Assembly: GCA_947359465.1 (NCBI GenBank)
Contig: OX375878.1
Location: 89,068,377 to 89,132,376 of the forward strand
DNA: 64,000 nucleotides
DNA from: Metellina segmentata
Taxonomy: Eukaryota; Arthropoda; Arachnida; Araneae; Tetragnathidae
Direction of reading: 5' to 3'
The notes under the pieces are model-generated. The model worked only from the letters and a program-made list of their open reading frames with translations. It did no database searches and was not told where the DNA came from. The translations under genes were made by a program, and so were the position numbers. Positions 1 through 10,408 of this stretch are shown here, piece after piece. Position 1 is the first letter of the stretch; the number at the start of each line of letters is the position of its first letter.

Positions 1-39
1 TGACTTTTATCTTAATAAGAATAAATTATTTTCGAAATT

Positions 40-240
40 TCTTGGCGGTTGTCTCAATAAGGTATCTCGTCATTAGGAAAACAGGCCAAATATTAATGGG
101 CGAGGTATCTTGTTATTAAGACTAACCAGGAAAAACCAATCAGGTCTTGATCTCATCATCTAAAAATCGGCAATCTTTTGTTGCGGAGATTGGTCGTTAT
201 TGGGAAAACTTGTCATATCTTGTTAGATATCTCTTCGATA
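40..240 (+). mobile_element. TTAA-type miniature element, degenerate copy
   Basis: Contains diverged versions of the sub-repeats seen in better copies: GGTATCTCGTCATTAG, GGCGAGGTATCTTGTTATT and ATCTCATCATC, spaced about 40-50 bp apart, opening with GGCGGTTGTCTC, which matches the GGTGGTTGTCTC terminus of the family. The flanking TTAA has been lost or mutated. Assigned by similarity to the copies at 21603, 34503, 44930, 54990 and 59761. Confidence 0.55.
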
Positions 241-365
241 CCTCTTAGAAGGTTAGAAGAATTTTTCAGTTTCAAAAAATAATTCCTTAACAGCGAACAT
301 TAAAAAATCATTCCTCTCGTATCTACTATTATAAAAATTGGCGTACCTTTAATTCAGGGCCCACT

Positions 366-505
366 TTCATCAAGTTCCCTGATTGTCCAATCTCAGATAA
401 GCCACTCAATTTAATGTCCTAACTTTCCCAAATGGGAATAGGAAAGGACTTGTTTCGCAGGAACATTGGATTTGAATGCGCATACGGTTTCTATCCTGAC
501 GCTTT
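366..505 (+). repeat. Diverged duplicate, copy 1 of 2
   Basis: Aligns with 1683-1815 through a chain of shared words: TCCCTGATTG, CTCAGA, AATTTAATGTCC, GGAATA/GGAGTA, GACTTGTTT/GACTCGTTTTG, TTTGAATTTGAAT or GGATTTGAATGCGC, and ACGGTTTC/ACGTTCC. The pair probably reflects an old local duplication or two copies of an old dispersed repeat. No coding potential is visible. Confidence 0.55.
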
Positions 506-903
506 CAAAATATCTCTTTCAAAAACATTAGAGACTGAGAATATTTAGAACTGTTTCTTCCCTTACGATTTCAAAATCTCCCTTTTAAAATATGTTTTAG
601 ATAAAGTGGTTGATCCAGGGATTGAAGTTTAAAGAGGAAGGACCATTGGCCAAACTGCTCCAAGCATCGTCACGTAAATGGACACACACAAACAAAGACC
701 ATTTTGCTGGCACATTATATTACGTTTCGATAAATGCGTTTGAACGCCAATTTCATGATCTCTTAATGAAACCATCGATGCAATATGCACGAAATGAGCA
801 TTAGAAAATACAATAATAATATAATATGAAACTTTCCTTAAGAAAATTATAATTTAGAGTTAAGATACTACAGGCACGAAAGAGATGGTACTTTAGGCAG
901 ATA

Positions 904-1205
904 TTTTAATAAACGTCACGCTGGAGCAACACAACGTCCGGGATCAAACCGGAAGGGAAAGACTCGAGGATAACACCACGATATTTTGAATCACGCTCAG
1001 AGGACGAGGCAACATCTAAGCTGTCACCCTACTGTCCATACTTCCAAATCACGCCAACGTTTTGGACAAAGGACATTTGAGTCCACGACACATTTACCGT
1101 GCACCAGCCTCTTTTGTACATGACGGTCTTTGGTTGAATTCGAACTACTCGCAAGCCTCCTGCTGCTCGTACGTTACTCGTACAACCGAGCTACCGCTGA
1201 CCATA
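904..1205 (-). mobile_element. SINE, tRNA-like head type B
   Basis: On the minus strand this reads as head (TAGCTCGGTTG A-box region, GAGTTCGAATTC B-box region), then the shared SINE body (ACGGTCAT, TTTAAATGT-like segment, GTCATCTGA-like core, GATCCCGGAC) and the 3' end GCGTGACGTTTATTAAAAT. It is nearly full length but diverged. The longest open frame here (1062-1382) is a chance frame through the SINE. No target-site duplication is recognisable. Confidence 0.75.
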
Positions 1206-1304
1206 TCACAAAAGAGAACAATGCACACACGGAAGAATCTAGAAGCCAAGCCATCCACAGATCACTTGTTGCTAGCGCAGTGGACAAATCCAGTGAGCCT
1301 CGGC

Positions 1305-1372
1305 GTTACCTTAACCTTTAGACTTTACCGATACCTTACTTTAACCGATACCTTAACCTTTGACCGGTATAG
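1305..1372 (+). repeat. Short irregular tandem repeat
   Basis: The words CCGATACCTTA and TTAACCTTT recur three to four times (CTTTACCGATACCTTACTTT, AACCGATACCTTAACCTTTG, ACCGGTATAGG) with a period of about 18-25 bp. A small low-order repeat between a SINE and a TIR element. Confidence 0.5.
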
Positions 1373-1483
1373 GCATGATTAAGGTACAACTACTGTACCG
1401 GCGACCTAAAGAATTTATATAACGTCCAGTACATCAGTTGAACATTGAAAGTTAGTTATAAGAATCGTTCCAGAAAGAAGCTA

Positions 1484-1552
1484 GACTACGGCCGTTACAG
1501 CAGTTGTACCTTGAAAGTTAGAATCGCGGTGGTTAATCTATAGCCGTAGTTA
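1484..1552 (+). mobile_element. Short TIR element 'D', internally shortened copy
   Basis: Begins GACTACGGCCGTTACAGCAG and ends CTATAGCCGTAGTT, so the ends are inverted (GACTACGGC / GCCGTAGT). It matches 52116-52238 and the fragment at 56455-56505. The words TGTACCTTGAAAGTTAGAAT are shared with the 52.1 kb copy. The DNA just upstream (1405-1480) contains related words (TACTGTACCGGC, TTGAAAGTTAG), suggesting a second decayed copy. Confidence 0.65.
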
Positions 1553-1682
1553 AAAGGTTAAAAGCACTAGGAAATAATGAGTTCCGCAAATTAAAATTTT
1601 TTCAGCTGTGGGACTTGTATAAAATTTGTCATAATATGTGTTTCTTTAATGCAAGACCCATTTAAAAGAAGCTAAGACTGGG

Positions 1683-1815
1683 CAAAGTCCCTGATTGCCC
1701 ATCCTCAGACACGGAATTTAATGTCCCGTAATAACTTGTACCAATTGGAGTATCAGTGGACTCGTTTTGTGTGAAAGTTTGAATTTGAATACGCGCAACG
1801 TTCCTTCCCCAATGT
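1683..1815 (+). repeat. Diverged duplicate, copy 2 of 2
   Basis: Partner of 366-505. Shared words are listed there. The two copies lie in direct orientation about 1.3 kb apart. Confidence 0.55.
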
Positions 1816-1859
1816 GCGCAAAGTCTTATAAATAATCTCGCCAGAGACAAAGTGGCACG

Positions 1860-2620
1860 CTTTTAAGCGTGTAATCTATTTAACCCCGCATTCCTTGCTG
1901 TTGAGACCGCTCGGAAATGAGAACGAGCGAGCATCGGTAGAAGTTTAATAGCAAGAATACATAAAAATGCCCCCGCGTTTGCCCAAGATTTATTGCATTT
2001 ATTTCACCTGACTTCGACTTGATATATCGGAGATAAAATAATTTTACAACCTCCTCTTTAGACTCGCAATTGTAAAGAGAACGCGCATTTTGCCATTGGA
2101 AGTAAAAAATAACAGCCACGAAGAAAAACAAGCGATATATAAAGACATTTAAAATCATCTTTTGTATTCTGCATTCTATATCTCGTAGCCAAATTATTCC
2201 CCCTTCTCTTTCTCCTATCTCTCTTATTTATTTCTTTTTTTCACTTTTCGGAGATACGTACGTATTCCCCCTTTCCGAAGTTTCTCTTTTTTTTTTATTT
2301 ATTTACCAGCACGGAATAAATAAAGCCTTTTGTTTTCTTCAACGTCAGTGATCACACTTAAGAGTTACAGCCTCCGAATATTTTGAATATTTTATACAAA
2401 CGGCCTTCACAGTATACAGATATCTTTGTAAATAGATACCTTAGCCTGCTGTGGGGGAAAGCGGCGTAAGTGCGACATCGCTGCGCTTTCGTTTGGGATA
2501 GGCTCTTCTCTAATTGTGGGGTTGACTTGAAATCAATTGTTGGAATTATGAACTCGGATGAGAAAATGACACAGATGCCAGAACGAAATATTTACGATAA
2601 AAAGTTTTTTTATATATAAA
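1860..2620. other. Unannotated AT-rich stretch
   Basis: No gene, RNA or known repeat recognised. Around 2190-2330 the plus strand is strongly pyrimidine-rich (TTCTCTTTCTCCTATCTCTC followed by T-runs). The open frame at 1880-2158 minus shows no recognisable domain and is treated as chance. Confidence 0.5.
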
Positions 2621-2627
2621 TTAAAAC

Positions 2628-3263
2628 TTGCATGAATTAAAATTACAAGATAGATAGGTATTTTAATTAACGTCGCAATTAAAGTATCGAAACGATGCAT
2701 TTAATCAGCAATGTGCATTCACCCTCATACACTAGAGCGAGGTGTCGGTTCCGGTGTTGACCTCGTCATCTGACCGTGGTTGAAAATTGCATGAATTAAA
2801 ATTACAAGATAGATAGGTATTTTAATTAACGTCGCAATTAAAGTATCGAAACGATGCATTTAATCAGCAATGTGCATTCACCCTCATACACTAGAGCGAG
2901 GTGTCGGTTCCGGTGTTGACCTCGTCATCTGACCGTGGTTGAAAATTGCATGAATTAAAATTACAAGATAGATAGGTATTTTAATTAACGTCGCAATTAA
3001 AGTATCAAAACGATGCATTTAATCAGCAATGTGCATTCACCCTCATACACTAGAGCGAGGTGTCGGTTCCGGTGTTGACCTCGTCATCTGACCGTGGTTG
3101 AAAATTGCATGAATTAAAATTACAAGATAGATAGGTATTTTAATTAACGTCGCAATTAAAGTATCAAAACGATGCATTTAATCAGCAATGTGCATTCACC
3201 CTCATACACTAGAGCGAGGTGTCGGTTCCGGTGTTGACCTCGTCATCTGACCGTGGTTGAAAA
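2628..3263 (+). repeat. Four-unit tandem array, 159 bp period
   Basis: The word TTGCATGAATTAAAATTACA begins at 2628, 2787, 2946 and 3105, giving an exact 159 bp period. Units are nearly identical: units 1 and 2 carry AGTATCGAAACG, units 3 and 4 AGTATCAAAACG. Each unit holds AGGTATTTTAATTAACGTCG, the reverse complement of a SINE 3' end, and then GTTGACCTCGTCATCTGACC, the forward central SINE body. The array runs directly into an ordinary SINE body at 3264. Confidence 0.95.
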
Positions 3264-3351
3264 TTACGGTGCTGTCTTCGGATCTTTTCCTACGGTATAG
3301 GACATAAACGTCGCTAATAGCCGTTGTGTTGCTTCAGTGCGACGTTAATTC
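3238..3351 (+). mobile_element. SINE 3' half fused to the 159 bp array
   Basis: CTCGTCATCTGACCGTGGTT is followed by the standard body (GGTGCTGTCTTCGGATCTTT, AATAGCCGTTGTGTTGC) and the 3' end CAGTGCGACGTTAATTCAA. The 5' half is replaced by the tandem array, which seems to have amplified from this SINE's own middle portion. Confidence 0.85.
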
Positions 3352-5395
3352 AATTGCTTCATACACCATCATAATTAAAATAATTTTATGTAACTTTATA
3401 GAAAAAAAGCCATGTCCATTTTGCAAGTTTTAGATGACTGGGGATTTTGATTTCTTTTAATTCTCGATGGAGGGGGCAGAGTACAAAATATCCTTTCCAA
3501 TTTGTATTATATTTAATAATATATTGACAGGTGGACATTTGTGGATATACAATCAGTGAATTTGAAACATTGGCCTCGTTTCAACCAAGATACAGTTATA
3601 GTCACGACAGGTGGTTATGTTTTTTCAATGTAAGCATTGGTATCGGTGAAGAAAATACTTCCGGTTTCGAATTAATTGGGTTTATAAACATTTTGACGTT
3701 GTTTGGCGTTAATATTTTAATATAAGCGACATGCTGAAATTGCATTTGAGTTATAACATGCCAAACTTAGGAAATAAGGTAACCCAAACAATAGCGCCAA
3801 ATGTATTTGGCTTTACAGGAAAGCCCTCACATATACATTGGTTGAGTTAAAATAGACTAGGAGTCGGAAGTTCAATAATACTGAAAGAAAATGTGTTTAA
3901 GTCGAACACAAACCACACACTGGTCCAACCTGTCTTGCAACACTAAACTGGCTGAAATGCGCATGCGTAGCGACATGTTTTCTGTACAGAAACGGATTAC
4001 GCATGCATATGTGGTATGCTACTCTGGTGTCTTGCCAGGAAAACAATTTCAATCAGAATTTTGCAAGAAATGTAAAACGGTTTTTAACTACTTTGTTTCT
4101 GACAGTTTCTAATGATTTGCAATCAGAGGTGAAATTGCTTTCCCGATTAAATCCTCTACTCTTTCACGTGTTCACACAACATGCATATGTATCCCCGAAA
4201 AGTTTCCTCTCAGTGTTTAATTAGTTCACAGTTTTCCTCATAATTTGAAAAGTTATTTATCTTTACAACGCTTTTTCCGGATTTTTTCCTTTGTATATTT
4301 CTTAAAGTAAACGTATTATGCTTTCATACATTATGCTTTGTTCAACGTTAACACCCTGAAACGAATACTCGAACTGCGTACCTCTTAAAACCAAAATTGT
4401 AATAAAGCTGAACATCTCCTTTAAATCAACTTACAAATTTTGAATATTCAAATATTTAAGCACCAATCTGAATGAATAATATTTTAAGGGGATCACACAC
4501 AATGCAATCCTACCCCGGTAATGTTAAAATGGTCAAATTTAAGGAACATTTTCGCAGAATCTTTTATGTGTATTGATTTGAATTTTTTTATGCTTGAAAT
4601 GAAGACACTTTAACACAGGGATTCTTAAAAAGCTTATAAAAAATTTGTAGTTGTGATATTTGTTTTTTTTTTACAAATGACCAATTTTTATCTCTTTCAA
4701 CAATCTAAGTGAACTTTTCTGAGCAGATAGAAAAAAATACCTGAGTTAAAATATGTTTTAGATATATTACACTTGTAAATCAATTTTTTTAAATATTTGC
4801 TTGAATATACTTTGAAAACATGTTCCTTTAGTGGAAAAAATACACATTTTGAGGTATTGAAATTTAAAGCATAAAATTGACCTTATTTCAGGTACGTACA
4901 TATATTTTTCTAAAGGTTATTTAAAATACTTCTACTCAACGTATCTCTATAAATAATATATAATTTTAAACAAAATTGTATAAACATTCATAAATGTGTA
5001 AAAAAAAATCGAAATTTTGAAAACTTTTTGTGCACTGGAACCCTTAATGAACATTTCTGGTCACGACTTAGTGCCGCTATAATATTAACCTCTAGTTAGA
5101 GTTCATAAGGGACTTAATGGATTGTTGCATTTATATATAACTAATAAGTTACTTAAGATAATTTTTATGAAATCCCACTTTCGTTCTAAACCTTTACGTT
5201 GTTTCCCATTAGCGTTCAAAACGGTCTCAAACTTTTAAATTATATTTGTTCGGTTTTCATATCAAGCCTTTTCCTACACAACAAACAAAAAGATTAGAAG
5301 AAAAATTGTTACAGGACGATGCTGATTATTTCGAACTTATTACTAAGTATTGAGACGTTAGATAATTGATAGGCTGTTGGGCATTTCACAAATGA
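3352..5395. other. AT-rich stretch, no gene; one dispersed palindromic repeat
   Basis: About 2 kb of AT-rich DNA with no supported gene. The only structured part is 3955-4030, holding TTTTCTGTACAGAAACGG, a TTCTGTACAGAA palindrome resembling one unit of the array at 8976 and the copy at 55300. Frames at 3891-4112 and 4003-4224 overlap in different phases and show no domain. Confidence 0.5.
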
Positions 5396-5678
5396 AAGGT
5401 ATATGATTAACGTTACACTGGAGCAACACAATCACCTATTGGAGATGGTCAGGGATCACACTCAAAATATCCGAGGATTACACCACGTAATTTTGAGCCT
5501 CGGTCGGATGACGAGGTCACACCCAATCTGGCACCTCACTCTAATAACTTTTACACGCCCCAACGTGTTGGCATTTAAGACCCCGACTTAACGTGTACCA
5601 TTTAATTTCTGGTCTTTGATTGGATTCGAACTTGCAACCCTCCAATTGCTAATCCAGTACTCTTCTAACCCTGCTACC
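5396..5678 (-). mobile_element. SINE type B with 9 bp target duplication
   Basis: Minus-strand SINE with head GTAGCAGGGTT...GAGTAC, a B-box-like word GTTCGAATCC, the shared body and the 3' end GTAACGTTAATCAT. It is flanked by CACAAATGA at 5387-5395 and at 5679-5687, a 9 bp direct repeat placed exactly at both ends, which supports retroposition. Confidence 0.8.
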
Positions 5679-5837
5679 CACAAATGATTGTCAAGTTCTT
5701 AATTACTCAATCTCTCATACTGCGCACGAAACAGCGTGTACCTAAAAATAAGTTGGAAAATAAACATTTGTACCGCGTAATTCTCTGTCGTGTAAGTGGT
5801 AAATCATTACATTTCATGGCGTGCAGTGTATCTAAAT

Positions 5838-5910
5838 ACAGTAAAATCGAGCTAATGTGAACCGAGATCACCTAGCATAACCAGCAATTTGGATAATCGG
5901 ATGTAGTAAC
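5838..5910 (+). mobile_element. Possible Tigger/pogo-like terminus
   Basis: CAGTAAAATCGAGCTAATGT is followed within 60 bp by TTTGGATAATCGGATG. CAGT starts and GGATAATCGG words are typical of pogo/Tigger termini, but no matching opposite end or transposase was found here. Weak call. Confidence 0.25.
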
Positions 5911-6689
5911 CCAAAACAGTCTACACGAAATTCACAAAAACAACTTACTGTACTACATGTTACTACTTGCTGCTGAAAGATTCATAAAGCAAGGATGGTA
6001 AAAATCTCTTGTTGGAACAGGCATCGTTCGCCCGTTTAATCCAGACTAGTTAACAATTAAATTTGCATGCTAGTACAGGAAACTTTATTTAATGCTGTGA
6101 AAAATAACTCGGAATCAAATGCGGCTCAGAAAACACAAACACTCGGTTTATCAAATTTCTATAAGACCAGGTTTCTGTATTTATTTAACGATTTTGCAGA
6201 ACATTGCCCAATTTCAGTGGCATTGGCAGAATGGCTGGACTCTGGAGGGGACTAAGCTCATCGAAAGTTTCAGTTCCTTTTATTTATTTATATATCTTTA
6301 TAATATAAATATACTATAAATGACTACTTTTGATATTCTATACTGTTTATAACCTCTTTAAATAAATTAACTGTTAGTAAATTTTTATGTTATTGAAGTG
6401 TATTAGATTGGAGTTTAAGTTTACACATTCGTCAAGAAATATGAAATTATGTTAAATATGGATTGCTTTCTTCATTGGTTTTGTCGCCTCGCACACTTTG
6501 CGTATTTACATACCCCATGAATGTTTCCAAAGTAATAAAAACATTTAAAAGGGGAATTTCGGGAAAATTGTTTGATTTTTTGGAAAGGAAAATATTGTTC
6601 TTTCTGGCATAAACATTTCGCTAACGCGGCCATTTTAAAGTGAATTCTGTATTTGGATCAACCGAAATGCGTTACTAGTAGTACCTTAA

Positions 6690-6992
6690 CTTAAATTAAT
6701 ATTGTTTTGTGGTTGCAAGAGTAACGGATTAGCAACCGGAGGGTTACGAGTTCATCCAACCAAATACCGTCGTGTGTACAAAGGGGACTGGTACAGGTTA
6801 AATATTTCATGACCCCAAATGTCCTCAAGTAGGTGTAATGTGGAAGTTTGGAGAGTGGGATGGCAGCTCAGGTATTAATCATGTCCTATGGCAGTGGTTC
6901 AAATTTACATGATGTTGTCCTCGGATTGCCCTTGGGGACTGATCCCGAACCTGCCCGTTATGTCGCTACAGTGCAACATTAACTAAAATGCC
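6690..6992 (+). mobile_element. SINE type B
   Basis: AGAGTAACGGATTAGCAACC, then a B-box-like GAGTTCATCCAACC, then body words GTGGAAGTTTGGAGAGTGGG, TGTTGTCCTCGGAT and GGGACTGATCCCGAAC, and the 3' end CAGTGCAACATTAACTAAAA. TACCTTAA occurs at 6682-6689 and 6993-7000 and may be an 8 bp target duplication. A long body insertion or divergence lies around CATGTCCTATGGCAG. Confidence 0.8.
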
Positions 6993-7000
6993 TACCTTAA

Positions 7001-7545
7001 AAATGTCAATAATGCATCCAGTCCAAATTGCCATTTCTCATTGAATGAACAAGTAAAAAGAATTGAAATATTTTATTTAAAAGCTATTCCAAAGCAAAAC
7101 GATGTCCTTACATAAAAAACACAACGTATTTAAGGATGAAACGCGTACCTTAGAGAAACCCGATTCAATTTACTGCAAGCTGTGTTGTTCAGAATCCTAT
7201 TAGCAGCTGCTATCGAAGTGAAGAAACATAACAATAATATTTATGATTAAACTAAATTAACGAATTATAAACGGTAAGTTTTCAGAAAATCAAACGATAA
7301 TATTGTTTTCGATTTCTTAAATATCGTAAGGTTTGTTCTTATTAGAATGCAGTTCACTGTTTTCGTCATTTAAAATTCCTGTCACACGGTGTGAAGTTGT
7401 TGCCTACCGAAGAACGACTACCCAGTATCTGTGTATATCTGTTAATCTCTTTAAAACTTTACAGTAGTATTCCATTAACGACGCTATTGCTCTTCCGATC
7501 ACGTTTATGCAGCTTGTCCAGATCGTGAGATAAGTACAACTTACA
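7001..7545. other. Unannotated AT-rich stretch
   Basis: No gene or clear repeat. Includes GAATTGAAATATTTTATTTAAAAG-type sequence that partly recurs near 13500-13560 (AACATTTGAAAATGTTTTATTT, AAAAGTTATTCC, AAGCAAA), so a diverged dispersed repeat may be shared between 7030-7110 and 13490-13580. Confidence 0.4.
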
Positions 7546-8056
7546 GCTGAGTTTTATGGTTCTTAATCATATGTGTTAAAAGTTTTGACATTCCACGCAA
7601 TAATATAATGATCCAAGGACTTTCAAACATCTTGTGAATGTGATAAATCAAGATAATTAAAAATGTTATTCATAGAAGGCTGTTTATTTTTAGAAAGGGT
7701 TTAATTAGTTTGTTAGAAAGGGTTTTTCACCTACTATGAGTATTTTTTGGTTAAACAAAATTTGTGATACGTGCGATTGGAATAATTAAGTAAAAATTGA
7801 AGTTGAGTTTTATGGTTCTTAATTATATGCGTAAAAGTTGTTAAAATTGTTGACATCCCGTGCAATAAGGTCCAACTACCTTTAAGTATCTTATGTGATA
7901 AATCAAGGTAGTTAAACATGTTACAAATTGCAGGATATTTTTAAGTCTTATGTTTATTTTTGTGTAGAAAGAGTTGTTCGGGATCACTTATTACTCTGTA
8001 TCTTTTGGTTAGGCCAAATGTGCTACATGTGTGCGATTCGAATAACTAAATAAAGA
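7546..8056 (+). repeat. Direct duplication, approx. 252 bp period
   Basis: AGCTGAGTTTTATGGTTCTT at 7546 recurs as AGTTGAGTTTTATGGTTCTT at 7800. Both halves continue with GACATTCC/GACATCCCG, GTGATAAATCAAG, TTTATTTTT, TTTTGGTTA and GTGCGATTGGAATAA or GTGCGATTCGAATAA in the same order. The halves are clearly diverged, so this is an old tandem duplication. Confidence 0.8.
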
Positions 8057-8970
8057 AACCACAGATTTTTATCGCTTCAATTTCCCCCTTCGACACTGCC
8101 TGAAAAAAAAATTATCTATCGAATATTAAATGAAAACTTTGTGTTACCACTATATTCGTTGTGACAAACGTTTTTAAAACTTTTTCATTCAACTTAGTAC
8201 TTAAATGTTTTGTATATTTCAAATTTGCTTGTAAAACTTTAATTCTAATACTTTATGTAGATTTAAAAACATATTTTGTTTATTTTTATTACAATTTTAG
8301 TTTATAAAAGCATACAGTTTTAGTGTTAGTTTCAGTGTATCATTGAACAAAAGCATCAAACACACATGTATAAAAATATATGAAAATTTTACTTTAAAAA
8401 AGAGTGTACAATATGAAATAATCTATAAAAACCTTTTCAAGACAAATAACTTGAAAATTTAAGGGTAAAAATATAAGCCTATAATTATATGAATGAAGAA
8501 GTATTAGTATTTTGATTCCAGTCTGAAACGAAAATCAAACAATAAATTTTCCGTGTGGAATGTAAAAGAACCATAGTAGTACGGAATGGAAAAGGAACAA
8601 TTGCAATTGAGATAAATATATTGGAACTTAAAGATATACTTGTACATATTCAATAAAGAAAATAGTTGAATTTGTAAAACATTTTGCACCAGAGTTAAAG
8701 ACTTTCAACTCCCGATTTTCTATTTTAATAGGATGCACAATTAACAAGGACAAATTTACAGAAATTGTTAAACGAAAAATAAATTAAACTGAAAAATACA
8801 CACATAAAAGTTTGTCTTGAACTGAGGACTAAAGTATTTCTTTATAATGGTGTAAACGCATAGTTTAAACTGTTTTGTTTCAATATTAAAGTATTCAGTC
8901 ACTTCTTTCTTTGCTGCAACACATAATTTTTTCTTATTTCAAAATGCTACTGTTGCAAATCGAATGTTCG
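8057..8970. other. AT-rich stretch, nothing recognised
   Basis: Roughly 900 bp of T- and A-rich DNA with no supported gene, RNA or repeat. Confidence 0.5.
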
Positions 8971-8975
8971 CGGCC

Positions 8976-9604
8976 CATGTCTTTTGTACAGAATCGGAAT
9001 ATCCATACCATGTGAGACGACTGTGACGCATGTCTTCTGTACAGAATCGGAATACGCTTACGATGTGAGACCAATCGTGATGCATGTCTTCTGTACATAA
9101 TTGTAATACCCATACGATGTGAGACGATCGTGTCGCATGTCTTCTGTACATAATCGGAATACGCATACGATGATAGACCGATCGTGATGCATGTCTTCTG
9201 TACATAATTGGAATACCCATAGGATGTAAAACGATCGTGCCGCATGTCTTCTGTACAGAATCGGAACACGCATACGATGTGAGACCGATCATGACACATG
9301 TGTTCTGTACAGAATCGGAATACGCATACGATGTGAGACCGATCGTGATGCATGTCTTCTGTACATAATTGGAATACCCATAGGATGTAAGACGATCGTG
9401 GCGCATGTCTTCTGTACAAAATCGGAATACGCATACGATGAGAGACCGATCGTACTGTGTGTCTTCTTTTTATATTCGGGATCCCCTTGCGATGTGAGAC
9501 AATCATGGCGCATGTTTATGTATAGAATAGGAATACGCATATGATACGTTAAATGTTTACACCGCATGTGTTCCGTACAAAATCGGAATAGACATGCTGC
9601 ATCG
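8976..9604 (+). repeat. Twelve-unit satellite-like array, 53/54 bp units
   Basis: CATGTCTTCTGTAC-type unit starts fall at 8976, 9029, 9083, 9136, 9190, 9243, 9297, 9351, 9404, 9457, 9511 and 9565. Spacing is 53 or 54 bp. The 54 bp units mostly carry GACCGATCGTGATG and the 53 bp units GACGATCGTGNCG, and they alternate through much of the array, giving a dimer of about 107 bp. Each unit has CTGTACAGAATCGGAATACG. The long minus-strand open frames here (for example 8934-9506) come from the repeat period and are not genes. Confidence 0.95.
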
Positions 9605-10098
9605 GAAATGTTCGTAATCTTAACAATCTCTTTAAAAAATCTTTAGTTTTCAGTACAGGTTTGAAAATTAAGAAATATTTTAGCAGCAAAAAGTACAAAT
9701 GTTTAAGAACATTATCGAGAATGATCGCGAGAGAGTTTTCTGCGTCGAAAGTACTTCATTTCGATTCAACCAGAAAAGTATGTAGCCTACAAATTATACG
9801 ATGGTCAATAGTTACTTTAGTTTTCTTAACCAAGCTATTAGTAAACATAGTGTTACACTTTAACAGGTGGTGAATTCCAGCCTCCAGCGGACAGGTTTAG
9901 ATAATTAGTATAATTAGTTCCGCGTTTATAAATTATTTCTCTTTATTGAAAGAGTGTATTCGTGTATTACATTCTACAAATCAATGTTTCATATGTTGCA
10001 GTTTGTTGCTTTGAAAGTGGATCAATTTGAAACAAAATTATGCGGATTGCACTTACGCGATTTCTTCCAGTATCAGTTATAACTATTTTATCAAAATA

Positions 10099-10371
10099 CA
10101 GTCGAACTCCCTTTATCCGAACTCCAGTTATCCGGAATGCTTTGAGAAAAAATGAAATCAGCAAAATCCGCATTTTAAAGTTTATTTTAAGGTGAATGAT
10201 AAAAACGGAATACGTTACGGAATAAAAACGGAAGAGGACGAACTATCAGTTCAGGACATAAGAAATACAGTAGTGAACATTCCTGGATGTTCCGAGTGCA
10301 GTGTAGAGGACGTAGGCAAGTGGCTGGTGTGTGAATCTTCGGAACCTGGATTCCAAATACACGGAATATGA
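10099..10371 (+). pseudogene. Tigger/pogo-like transposase remnant (3' end only)
   Basis: A terminus-like word CAGTCGAACTCCCTTTATCC with GTTATCCGGAATG begins the segment. From 10231 one frame reads EEDELSVQDIRNTV and then IPGCSECSVEDVGKWLVC, ending at a TGA at 10369. An acidic stretch, IPG(C/Y)xEC, EDVxxWL and a PG(F/Y)Q word near the C-terminus are characteristic of Tigger/Jerky-type transposases (DDE_1). Everything between the 5' end and this C-terminal piece is missing, so it is an internally deleted dead copy. No matching 3' terminal inverted repeat was found. Identification is by recalled family pattern and should be checked by a profile search. Confidence 0.6.
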
Positions 10372-10408
10372 CGACGACTATGCTACTCAACCGTCAGCTA
10401 GCAAATAA

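Noticed and set aside
8934..9567. Long overlapping minus-strand frames up to 190 codons
   Set aside because: They lie wholly in the 53/54 bp array. The repetitive protein comes from the period, several phases are open, and no domain is present.
8976..9604. CRISPR-like array of regular repeats
   Set aside because: Repeats are contiguous without unique spacers, and the context is eukaryotic. The same applies to the 32, 40, 98 and 159 bp arrays.
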